Program-made: the position numbers and the translations under genes
Part shown: in pieces, positions 51,200 to 59,020 of the stretch
Position numbering within the stretch: the first letter of the stretch is position 1
Layout of the letters: the number at the start of each line of letters is the position of its first letter
From: Clostridium sp. UBA4108
GTDB taxonomy: Bacteria > Bacillota > Clostridia > Clostridiales > Clostridiaceae
Direction: 5' to 3'
DNA length: 64,000 bases
Assembly: GCA_002381695.1 (NCBI GenBank)
Contig: DFXM01000020.1
Location: forward strand, 614,139-678,138
The notes under the pieces: model-generated
The model's input: the letters and a program-made list of their open reading frames with translations, nothing else
Database searches by the model: none
Told to the model about the DNA's origin: nothing

Positions 51200-52525
51200 A
51201 TGAATAAACTAAAATTAATACACAACGTAACCCTTATTACTATGAATAAGAATAAGGATATTATAGAAAATGGTGTTTTGGTCATAGAAGGAGACACCAT
51301 AATAGCTGTTGGTGATAGGGAGCTATATGAAGAATATAGTGATAGAAAAGATGTTGAATTTATAGATGGAGAAGATGGAATTTTAATGCCAGGTATGATA
51401 AATTGCCATACCCATGGTTCCATGGTAGTCTTTAGGAGTTTAGCTGATGATTATAAGGATAGATTAAAAAGATATCTATTTCCACTAGAGAAAAAATGCA
51501 TGACTGAAGAACTTGTTTATATAGGAGCAAGATATGCTATAGCTGAAATGCTTTTAGGTGGTGTTACTACCTTTTGTGATATGTACTATTTTGAAGATAA
51601 GGTGGCTCAGGCTTGTAAAGAACTTGGTATGAGAGGGGTGTTGTGTGAAACTATATTAGGTTTTGCTTCTCCAGATTCCGAGGAGCCCTATGGTGGATTA
51701 GATAAATCTATAGAATTTATAAAAAAATGGAAAGGTGATAGCTTAGTAATTCCAGGGATAGCACCTCATGCACCATATACAAATAGTGATGAAAGTTTAA
51801 AACGTGCGTATGAAATATCTAAAGAATATAAAGTACCCTTTACCATGCATGTGGCAGAGATGGATTATGAATGGGATCAATATAAAAAGGAATATGGACT
51901 GACTCCTATTCAGTATTTAGAAAGTCTAGGAATTCTTCATCAGGGTTTTATAGCAGCACATACTATTTTAGTAGATGATGAGGATATAGATATATTAAAA
52001 AAATATAAAGTAGGAATATCTCATAACATAGGAGCCAATTCAAAGGGAGCTAAAGGTGTAGCACCAATTTTAAAAATGAAAGAAAAGGAAATTAATATAG
52101 GTCTAGGAACTGATGGGCCAATGAGCGGAAATACTCTAGATATAATTACTCAAATGGCACAGGTAGGAAAAATTCATAAATTAGTCAATAATGATAGAAC
52201 ACTTCTGCCAGCCAGTGAACTTGTGGAGATGGCAACTATAGGTGGAGCTAAGGTTTTAGGTGTTGAAGATAGGGTTGGATCCATAGAAATAGGTAAAAAG
52301 AGTGATTTAGTGATTGTTGAAACTAAATCTGTAAATATGCAGCCGATATACGATTATTATTCAGCATTAGTATATTCAGCTAATCCAGCAAATGTACATA
52401 CTGTGATTATAAACGGTAGAATAGTTGTAAGGAATAAGAAGCTTATCTCTTCTGAATTTGATGAAATAAGAAGTGCATTAATAGAAGTTAAAGATAGAAT
52501 TAATAAAATAGCAATGACCTTATAA
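51200..52525 (+). CDS. Amidohydrolase, SAH/MTA deaminase-like
   Basis: A 441-residue TRZ/ATZ-type metal-dependent hydrolase. The metal ligands are in GMINCHTHGSM (HxH), PHAPYT, FTMHVAEMDYEWDQ, AAHTIL and GLGTDGPMSG (Asp). It resembles 5-methylthioadenosine/S-adenosylhomocysteine deaminases but could equally act on guanine, cytosine or another heterocycle. It lies 34 nt after ade, so an aminopurine substrate is the natural guess. The stop codon lies within the terminator hairpin. Confidence 0.85.
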   Translation: MNKLKLIHNVTLITMNKNKDIIENGVLVIEGDTIIAVGDRELYEEYSDRKDVEFIDGEDGILMPGMINCHTHGSMVVFRSLADDYKDRLKRYLFPLEKKCMTEELVYIGARYAIAEMLLGGVTTFCDMYYFEDKVAQACKELGMRGVLCETILGFASPDSEEPYGGLDKSIEFIKKWKGDSLVIPGIAPHAPYTNSDESLKRAYEISKEYKVPFTMHVAEMDYEWDQYKKEYGLTPIQYLESLGILHQGFIAAHTILVDDEDIDILKKYKVGISHNIGANSKGAKGVAPILKMKEKEINIGLGTDGPMSGNTLDIITQMAQVGKIHKLVNNDRTLLPASELVEMATIGGAKVLGVEDRVGSIEIGKKSDLVIVETKSVNMQPIYDYYSALVYSANPANVHTVIINGRIVVRNKKLISSEFDEIRSALIEVKDRINKIAMTL

Positions 52526-52541
52526 GTCATTGCTATTTTTA
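52505..52541. terminator. Bidirectional terminator overlapping the amidohydrolase stop
   Basis: AAAATAGCAATGAC (52505-52518) pairs perfectly with 52526-52539, and T follows. It lies between convergent genes and includes the stop codon at 52523-52525. Confidence 0.85.
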
Positions 52542-52545
52542 GTTC

Positions 52546-53370
52546 TTATATACCATCATCTTCAACAATTTTACTTGGTGGAGCTTCTAATTTTTCTGGA
52601 TGTTTTATAAGGTTTGAGAAATGTCGAAGAGCCTTTACTAAATATACGCCATCTCCAATTCTTTCATCAATAGAGCAGGATAAATTTAAATAACTTTTCC
52701 CTTCTTTTTTAGTGATTTTACCCATGGTAATGAATAAAGAAGTTGTACCCCATTCATAGAGGTGATGATTAAGGGCATTATGTCCTACACTGCCTAAGTT
52801 AGATATATAAATACTTGAGAAGAGAGGTATTATATCTATATATTTCTTAGGTAGCATACCCATAATACTCAACTTATTAAACATATATGATGTGAAATTC
52901 AGTATGGGCGAAGGAAGTTTTGAAACGAAGTCCATTAATTTATCATCATCTTTATCTACATTAGAACGGCATATTTTTATTGCATCATTTACTTTTCGTG
53001 ATACATCAAAGATTGTGTCTGTTTTATTGAAGTACACCTTAGCATTGCTTTCCTGATAACTTCCATTTACCATCTTTAACACCACAAAGGAAATAGATAG
53101 AAAGTTTCTAGCATATAGCTTTTTACCAGCCACAAATCTATTAAGGTATGGGTATTCAACAAAAGTTCGTATAGCAGCTGCTATAACTACTTCAAAAGCA
53201 CCTATCTTTAAATCTTTATTGTTTCTATTAAAATCTCTTATATATTGTTTTGCATTATCAAATTCAACTTCCTCAGGTGAATATACAATACTTCCATTTC
53301 TAGTTTTAAGAAGATAAGGCATAAGTTTTCTCATAGGATCTATATTCTTTAATAATTTACCGTCTTTCAT
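52546..53370 (-). CDS. 2-oxoacid dehydrogenase E2/CAT-fold protein lacking catalytic His
   Basis: A 274-residue protein resembling the catalytic domain of E2 acyltransferases and chloramphenicol acetyltransferase, without lipoyl or E1/E3-binding domains. The fold markers are IGAFEVVIAAAIRTFVEYPYLNRFVAG and FSSIYISNLGSVG...HHLYEWGTTSLFITMGKI. The active-site motif DHRxxDG reads DERIGDG (about residues 235-241), so the catalytic His is Glu. No E1 or E3 genes are nearby. ATG 53370 follows AGGTGA with good spacing and is preferred to GTG 53379. It may be a stand-alone transferase with altered chemistry or a binding protein. Confidence 0.8.
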   Translation of the reverse strand: MKDGKLLKNIDPMRKLMPYLLKTRNGSIVYSPEEVEFDNAKQYIRDFNRNNKDLKIGAFEVVIAAAIRTFVEYPYLNRFVAGKKLYARNFLSISFVVLKMVNGSYQESNAKVYFNKTDTIFDVSRKVNDAIKICRSNVDKDDDKLMDFVSKLPSPILNFTSYMFNKLSIMGMLPKKYIDIIPLFSSIYISNLGSVGHNALNHHLYEWGTTSLFITMGKITKKEGKSYLNLSCSIDERIGDGVYLVKALRHFSNLIKHPEKLEAPPSKIVEDDGI

Positions 53371-53400
53371 AATTTTCACCTAATCCTTTTAACTATAGTT

Positions 53401-53443
53401 AGGCATCTGAAGAGAAATAACTAGTTATTTTTTGAAGATGCCT
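53401..53443. repeat. Hairpin with internal 16-bp palindrome
   Basis: AGGCATCT/AGATGCCT arms enclose the perfect palindrome AAATAACTAGTTATTT (53415-53430). It lies 30 nt upstream of the E2-like gene, in its leader, with no T tract on either strand. The remaining gap to 53679 holds no gene. Confidence 0.5.
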
Positions 53444-53679
53444 TATTAAAATATATGAAAAGTTACTCTAAAAATAACCATATAATATATACTATTTCTA
53501 GAGCAGCATTTAGCTTCTTCATATTATATAATTACTCATAAAATATAACAAATATATACTATTATCACATAAAATAACATAATATAAAAGGTTTTGTTAA
53601 TGATATATGTACAAATCATCTAATAGATGATATATGTTAAGATAAGATATTTGGAATGAAAATAAGGAGTTAGTGAATA

Positions 53680-54798
53680 ATGAATAAATTATTTAAGGAA
53701 TATATAGTCTTTCTCTATTTAATAATTATAGGCTTTATAGGATTAAAAGGAATACAGCAAGAGATAAATCATATAGTATTGATTCCGTTTTTATTATTAC
53801 TTATTCTTAGTGTTTTTATGGAGAGAATTACATATAAAACTTTGAGAGGAATTCCAATAATAATAGGTGGAATAATATCCATGGTTTTAGGACTTAAATT
53901 TTTAAAAGAAGGATATATCTTTACATTAATAGTTCTTATTCAATACTGTGTTTTTTACTTGAAGAATAGTAAGTTGGCATTAATAATCATATTTTCTTCT
54001 ATACCTATGATTATTAATGAAGGTATAATAATTGAATATTTAACTTTAGGAACTATAAGTCTTTTATTTTTATCCTTATTTTGTTATTTTGAAGAGCGAA
54101 TCAGTTATTTAGATAAAAAAATGGATGAATATAGAAATGAAGTAATTAATTTAAGAAGTTCCTTAAGGAGGGCGGAGGAATATAGAAAACAATCATTGGC
54201 TACATTTAAGTTACAAGAGAGAAATAAATTATCAGAAAAGATGCATGATAAGATTGGACATACTATAGCTTCAGCATTATTGCAGCTTGAAGCAGTTAAA
54301 GTTGTTATAGGAGATAGGGGTTCCAAGGCTATACCATTATTAGATAATACTACCTCTGTACTTAGAAGTGGAATGGATGATATAAGATTTACTTTAAGAG
54401 AAATAAGACCAACTACAGAACAATTAGGTATTAATAAGGTAAAGCTTCTATTAGAAGAGAAGACTAATAATACTAGCTTTAGTTATTCGTTAATTTATAA
54501 AGGAGATATAGAACTAATAACTGCAGAACAATGGAGTATAATAGTTGATGGGGTTATGGAACTATCAACTAACTCTATCAAATATTCACGGGGAAATAAA
54601 ATTAGCGTAAGCATAGAGATATTAAAAGTTTTTGTGAAGCTTCAAGTGAAAGATAATGGGATTGGATTTCATAAAATAAACAAAGGTATGGGATTAAGTG
54701 GACTTGAGGAGAAGGTAGTAGAAAAGAAAGGGAAATTTATTTTAGATGGAGGTAATGGATTTTCGGCAATTATATTATTACCAGTAAAGGGAGAGTAG
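53680..54798 (+). CDS. Sensor histidine kinase, HisKA_3 (LnrJ/DesK-like)
   Basis: A 372-residue kinase. Residues 1-135 form about five to six short membrane helices with little external sequence, typical of intramembrane-sensing kinases. A coiled coil (about 138-180) leads to HisKA_3 with phospho-accepting H189 in EKMHDKIGH. The ATPase domain shows VMELSTNSIKYS (N box) and DNGIGFHK (G1 box). Two nt separate it from the response regulator. With the downstream ABC exporter genes it makes an arrangement like lnrJK-lnrLMN of Bacillus, which senses membrane-active polyenes. Confidence 0.92.
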   Translation: MNKLFKEYIVFLYLIIIGFIGLKGIQQEINHIVLIPFLLLLILSVFMERITYKTLRGIPIIIGGIISMVLGLKFLKEGYIFTLIVLIQYCVFYLKNSKLALIIIFSSIPMIINEGIIIEYLTLGTISLLFLSLFCYFEERISYLDKKMDEYRNEVINLRSSLRRAEEYRKQSLATFKLQERNKLSEKMHDKIGHTIASALLQLEAVKVVIGDRGSKAIPLLDNTTSVLRSGMDDIRFTLREIRPTTEQLGINKVKLLLEEKTNNTSFSYSLIYKGDIELITAEQWSIIVDGVMELSTNSIKYSRGNKISVSIEILKVFVKLQVKDNGIGFHKINKGMGLSGLEEKVVEKKGKFILDGGNGFSAIILLPVKGE

Positions 54799-54800
54799 CT

Positions 54801-55436
54801 ATGAATATTAAAATTGCTATTGCAGATGACGATATCTTAATAAGAGAAAGCTTAAAGATAATATTGGGGTCAAAAGAGAATATAGAAGTGGTTGGAACTT
54901 TTGAAAATGGACAGGTGCTACTTAACTATCTTGAAGAAAATCAAGTTGATATAGCACTATTAGATGTAAGGATGCCTGTGCTAAATGGAGTAGATACTAC
55001 TTATGAAATAGTTAAAAGGGGACATAGAACAAAAGTGGTTATACTAACTACTTTTGATGAAGAAGAGTATATAAATAAGGTCATAAGATATGGTGCTAAA
55101 GGATACATATTAAAAAATAATACCCCAGAGCAGATATTTCATACCATTCAGTTAGTTAATAGCGGAATTTCTGCAATTCAAGAAGATGTACTTCAGAAGG
55201 TGAAATTATATTTAAATGATGAGGATAAAAGCTCATTTGATAGAGAATTATTTACTGAGAGAGAACTAGAGATTATGGGAGAGATAGCTAAGGGACTTAG
55301 TAATAAAGAAATAAGTGGTAAATTATTTATTTCTGAAGGAACGGTTAAAAATTATATAACGTCTATATTAAATAAAACACAGCTAAATCACAGAACTCAA
55401 ATTGCTATATATTACTTAAAACGAAGAAGCATATGA
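54801..55436 (+). CDS. NarL/LuxR family response regulator (LnrK-like)
   Basis: A 211-residue regulator: receiver domain with acidic pocket ADDDIL, phosphoacceptor D55 (ALLDVRMP), Thr in ILTTFD and Lys in GYILKN; the C-terminal LuxR HTH is FTERELEIMGEIAKGLSNKEISGKLFISEGTVKNYITSILNKT. Partner of the kinase just upstream. Candidate direct binding sites are two ATGATATATGT repeats ahead of the kinase gene. A terminator separates it from the exporter genes, so the latter probably have their own, regulator-dependent promoter. Confidence 0.94.
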   Translation: MNIKIAIADDDILIRESLKIILGSKENIEVVGTFENGQVLLNYLEENQVDIALLDVRMPVLNGVDTTYEIVKRGHRTKVVILTTFDEEEYINKVIRYGAKGYILKNNTPEQIFHTIQLVNSGISAIQEDVLQKVKLYLNDEDKSSFDRELFTERELEIMGEIAKGLSNKEISGKLFISEGTVKNYITSILNKTQLNHRTQIAIYYLKRRSI

Positions 55437-55456
55437 CTTTAGTCATGTATCAATAT

Positions 55457-55492
55457 GACTTTTTCTAGATTATCTAGAAAGGTCTTTTTTTG
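55457..55492 (+). terminator. Terminator between response regulator and exporter genes
   Basis: GACTTTTTCTAGA pairs with TCTAGAAAGGTC (with G-U pairs) and seven T follow (55485-55491). Confidence 0.85.
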
Positions 55493-55535
55493 TATACTAA
55501 ATATATAGCATTTAATTTTGGAAGGGTTGAGGGGT

Positions 55536-56471
55536 ATGAATATTATTGAGATTAGAAATCTAGTAAAAAAATACAATGATTTTATTGCAGTAGATAATAT
55601 ATCTTTAAATATTAAACAGGGAGAGATATATGGACTTTTAGGGCCTAATGGTGCAGGAAAAAGTACCACCATAAGCATGTTATGTGGACTTATAAAACCA
55701 AATTCTGGGGACATTAAGGTTTTAGATGTAAATGGGAAAAGAGATTTTGAAAAAATAAAAAAAAATATAGGTCTTGTGCCACAAAATATTGCTGTTTATG
55801 GAAATTTTACAGCTAAGGAGAATATTAAATTTTTTGGAGAACTATACGGTCTTAGAGGAAATAAACTTAAAGAGGCAGTAGAAATAGCACTGGAATTTAC
55901 TGGGCTTTTAGAGGTTAAAAATAAGAAGGCAAGTGAATATTCAGGTGGGATGCTTAGACGTTTAAATATTGCTTGTGCGATAGTTCATAGACCTAAGATA
56001 GTTATTATGGATGAACCAACAGTAGGAATAGATCCTCAATCTAGAAAGCATATACTTAACTCAATTGAGAGCCTTAATAAACAAGGTACTACTATAATAT
56101 ATACATCTCACTATATGGAGGAGGTTGAGTCAATTTGTTCTAGAGTTGCTATTATGGATCATGGTAAGGTCATTGTAGAGGGAACAAAAGATGAACTTAA
56201 AAATATTGTGGATGATAAGAAAACACTTTCATTAACGTTGAAGTCCTATGATGAGGTAGTTGAAGACAAAATAAAGGCCATAGGCGGAGTAATTTCAGTT
56301 TGTCAAGAGGAGAATGTAATAAATATAACTACAGACAGGGAAGTCAATAATCTAGATAAGATAATAACTTATTTTAGTAGTAATGGAATAAGTATAAGTG
56401 ATATTGGTTATCAAGAAGTAACATTAGAAACTGTATTTTTAACTTTAACAGGAAGAAGTTTAAGGGATTAA
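55536..56471 (+). CDS. ABC exporter ATP-binding protein (LnrL-like)
   Basis: A 311-residue ATPase: Walker A GPNGAGKSTT, Q-loop VPQNIAVYGNFT, signature YSGGMLRR, Walker B VIMDEPTVGIDPQS, switch His in TSHYMEE. A C-terminal domain of about 80 residues follows, as in drug-efflux ATPases of the DrrA/CcmA type. A TTG frame opens at 55518, but ATG 55536 gives the family-typical start MNIIEIRNLVKKY; GGAAGG lies about 10 nt upstream. It drives the two permeases encoded next. Confidence 0.93.
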   Translation: MNIIEIRNLVKKYNDFIAVDNISLNIKQGEIYGLLGPNGAGKSTTISMLCGLIKPNSGDIKVLDVNGKRDFEKIKKNIGLVPQNIAVYGNFTAKENIKFFGELYGLRGNKLKEAVEIALEFTGLLEVKNKKASEYSGGMLRRLNIACAIVHRPKIVIMDEPTVGIDPQSRKHILNSIESLNKQGTTIIYTSHYMEEVESICSRVAIMDHGKVIVEGTKDELKNIVDDKKTLSLTLKSYDEVVEDKIKAIGGVISVCQEENVINITTDREVNNLDKIITYFSSNGISISDIGYQEVTLETVFLTLTGRSLRD

Positions 56472-56482
56472 GAGGTGAGAAT

Positions 56483-57601
56483 ATGATAATCCTAATAAAA
56501 AATGCTTTTATAAATCAGTTGAGAAATACTAAATGGATAGTATTCTCAGCTGTATTCCCCATATTTTTAATGGTATTAATAGGAACTATTTTAGTAAATG
56601 ATTTTGAACGGAATATAGATTCAGAGCCTATAACCGTTTATTACTTAGAGGAAGGAAATAAAAACACTGATTTTATGCTAGAGGTTTTCAAGAAGAATAT
56701 ACAGGATAAAGATATATTCTTAAAAGCTATTGATTCTTTAGAAAAGGGGAAAGAACAGGTAAGAATAAATAGGGGTGTGCTTATACATTTTGAAGAAGAC
56801 AGTATAAAAGTATATTCTACAAATAAAGAACCCGTTGAAGGAGCTACTATTTTTTCGATATTACGATCAATTAAAAATAGAGTAAATGTCACAGAGCAGA
56901 TGTTTAGAATTAATCCAGAAAAAGCACAGAAAATTTTATCTAGTAATAATTTTATTAGTGACATGGAAGTAGAGGTTTTGGAAAAAGAGGATGCACCTAG
57001 TTCCTATGATTATTATGGAGTAGTTGAAATTACTATGATGGTCCTATATATATTGCTCTTTCCACTAGGAGCTTTGGAATATGAAAAGAAAAAAGGGATG
57101 AGAGAAAGGATTTCTTTAACAGGGATTGGAACTTTTTATTATTTTACATCTAGGATTGTTGCTAGCTTTATGATAAGTATTTTGATAATAATGCCAGGAT
57201 TTCTTTTTTCACTATTTATTCTAGATGTTAATTGGGGACTTAATCCATTACTAGCTTTTGGATACATTCTATCTTTTAATTTGATTTCAGTAACATTTGG
57301 AACTTTAGTTGGATATATAGCTAAAGACTATGAAAAGGCAACTCTTATTATTCAAGGTATGCTTATTCCTGTAATTTCATTTCTAGGTGGAAGCTACATG
57401 GCTTTAGGAGATGAATTGGGAGGAGCATTTCAAATGGTAGCTAACTTCTCACCATTAAGATGGCTAAATAGAGGATTATTCAGAATGATTTATTCAGAAG
57501 ATTTTTCTATATTAAATTGGAGCTTAGCAATAAACTTAATAATATTTATAGTTTTAGTAGGATTACTATTTATATTTGCTAAAAGGGAGGAAAAAATATG
57601 A
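56483..57601 (+). CDS. ABC-2 permease (LnrM-like)
   Basis: A 372-residue exporter permease: one N-terminal helix (about residues 18-37), an external domain (about 40-180) and five C-terminal helices, with LEYEKKKGMRERISLTGIGTFYYFTSRIVAS as the cytosolic coupling segment. It fits the ABC2_membrane_3 group. GAGGTGAG precedes ATG. The stop TGA overlaps the start of the next gene (ATGA), indicating coupled synthesis of the two permeases. Confidence 0.9.
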   Translation: MIILIKNAFINQLRNTKWIVFSAVFPIFLMVLIGTILVNDFERNIDSEPITVYYLEEGNKNTDFMLEVFKKNIQDKDIFLKAIDSLEKGKEQVRINRGVLIHFEEDSIKVYSTNKEPVEGATIFSILRSIKNRVNVTEQMFRINPEKAQKILSSNNFISDMEVEVLEKEDAPSSYDYYGVVEITMMVLYILLFPLGALEYEKKKGMRERISLTGIGTFYYFTSRIVASFMISILIIMPGFLFSLFILDVNWGLNPLLAFGYILSFNLISVTFGTLVGYIAKDYEKATLIIQGMLIPVISFLGGSYMALGDELGGAFQMVANFSPLRWLNRGLFRMIYSEDFSILNWSLAINLIIFIVLVGLLFIFAKREEKI

Positions 57602-58743
57602 TTGGTAACTTATGGGTGATTATAAAAAACAATTTAAGAATAGCTTTAGTAAAAAAACCAGTATATAGTGTGCTATTAATTGTATTACCTGTTATTGTAT
57701 TATTTCTTGCTTCTAAGATATTTACGCATGGAGGGATCACGTTAAATATTGGAATTGTAGATAATAGCAATACTAAATCCTCTAAAGCGATAGTTAAAGT
57801 GCTAGGTGAAGAATATGGAATAAAAATTAAATCTATAGATGAAGAAAACTTGAGCAGTGAATTTGGAGAAAAGAATATAAATGCAGCTATAATTATACAG
57901 GAAAATTTTGAAGATAAATTATTGCAGGGAGATATATCAGGAATTAAAGTTAGGGTTTTGGAGGGAGAGAATATCGGTGACATGATAAATGTATTATTAG
58001 GACCAGAGCTTTCAAATCTTAGTAGTTTAGCAAGAATCCATGAGGGGGATAGGGTAAATTATTTAAAGTCATTAGAGAGTTATAAAGTTTCAGATGTAAA
58101 AATAGAAAGAGCTCAACTAAGTGATTTGTATGGAGACTATTCAAATTCCGAAATGTTTATAGGCTTTTTAATAATGTTTATATTTTTAAGGGCTATGAAT
58201 GGGGCTTTTTTAGTAAGTGAAGATAAAAACCAAAATGTATATACTAGAATTTTAACAGCACCAGTTAAGGGATGGCAATATTATCTAGCAAATATAATAA
58301 CTACGTTTATATTAATAGTCATACAAATTTTAATTACATTAGTAGCCATAAATTTCTTTTCTGATATCAATATTGGAATGAATTATGTGCAATTATTTAT
58401 TATATTATGTGTAATTGGACTTGTAGCTGTATCTATAGGAAGTTTTTGTTTAGCCATTACAGATAGTAGAGATTTGTCTAATATTCTATCAAACTTTATT
58501 TTGATGACTTCTATGTTTTTAGGAGGATGTTTTGTGCCAGTTAGCTTATTTCCTGAAATCATAGATAGAATATCTTATTTCACACCCACCAGATGGGCCA
58601 TGGAGGCTGTATTGGATTTGCAACAGGGCATGACCTTCTCACACATATCAAAATATTTAGGGATTATGTTACTTTTTGCAGTGGTATTCTTTGTAATAAC
58701 AAGCTATAAGGCCTCAGTTAGAGATAAGATTAATAATATTTAA
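57598..58743 (+). CDS. ABC-2 permease (LnrN-like)
   Basis: A 381-residue paralogue of the preceding gene: helix at about residues 20-39, external domain (ITLNIGIVDNSNTKSSKAIVKVLGEEYGI...), cytosolic SEDKNQNVYTRILTAPVKGWQYYLANI and five helices with FVPVSLFPEIIDRISYFTPTRWAMEAV. AAAGGGAGG lies 8 nt before ATG, within the upstream gene. Together with the ATPase and the first permease it makes a heterodimeric exporter, presumably for membrane-active compounds. Confidence 0.9.
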   Translation: MIGNLWVIIKNNLRIALVKKPVYSVLLIVLPVIVLFLASKIFTHGGITLNIGIVDNSNTKSSKAIVKVLGEEYGIKIKSIDEENLSSEFGEKNINAAIIIQENFEDKLLQGDISGIKVRVLEGENIGDMINVLLGPELSNLSSLARIHEGDRVNYLKSLESYKVSDVKIERAQLSDLYGDYSNSEMFIGFLIMFIFLRAMNGAFLVSEDKNQNVYTRILTAPVKGWQYYLANIITTFILIVIQILITLVAINFFSDINIGMNYVQLFIILCVIGLVAVSIGSFCLAITDSRDLSNILSNFILMTSMFLGGCFVPVSLFPEIIDRISYFTPTRWAMEAVLDLQQGMTFSHISKYLGIMLLFAVVFFVITSYKASVRDKINNI

Positions 58744-58768
58744 AGCAAATCATATATAAAATAAAAAG

Positions 58769-58800
58769 TGAATTGTATTTTTAACTACAATTCATTTTTT
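58769..58800 (+). terminator. Terminator of the Lnr-like exporter operon
   Basis: TGAATTGTA (58769-58777) pairs with TACAATTCA (58786-58794), then six T. Confidence 0.85.
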
Positions 58801-58880
58801 ATTTAGTAGATATTTTTTATTTAGTAGATATTTTTTATTTAGTAGATATTTTTTATTTAGTAGATATTTTTTATTTAGTA
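58801..58880. repeat. 18-bp tandem repeat, 4.4 copies
   Basis: The unit ATTTAGTAGATATTTTTT is repeated without change at 58801, 58819, 58837 and 58855, with a partial fifth copy at 58873-58880. It starts directly after a terminator T tract. Perfect identity suggests recent slippage and likely strain-to-strain variation in copy number. Confidence 0.95.
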
Positions 58881-59020
58881 ACAATAAATATTTATTGGTA
58901 ATAAAAATCAGTTTAATTTTTAGAGATTATATAGTAGAATCTTAAATGGATGATAAATAAAAGTAAAACATAAGAAAAATGTCTTATTTTGCTTAAAATC
59001 AAAATAAGGAGGGGAGGACT

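Noticed and set aside
52341..52351. GCCGATAT, a possible second sigma-28 -10 box
   Set aside because: It lies inside the amidohydrolase coding sequence, with no gene in position to use it.
57579..57983. A 134-codon minus-strand frame in the LnrN-like permease region
   Set aside because: It is antisense to two coupled permease genes with recognisable membrane topology, and has no ribosome-binding site.
58801..58880. CRISPR array
   Set aside because: The units are 18 bp, directly adjacent, without spacers and very AT-rich; no cas genes are present.
58881..59020. c-di-GMP riboswitch before the PilZ-like/GT2 gene
   Set aside because: Neither the type I nor the type II conserved core is present in the short AT-rich leader.
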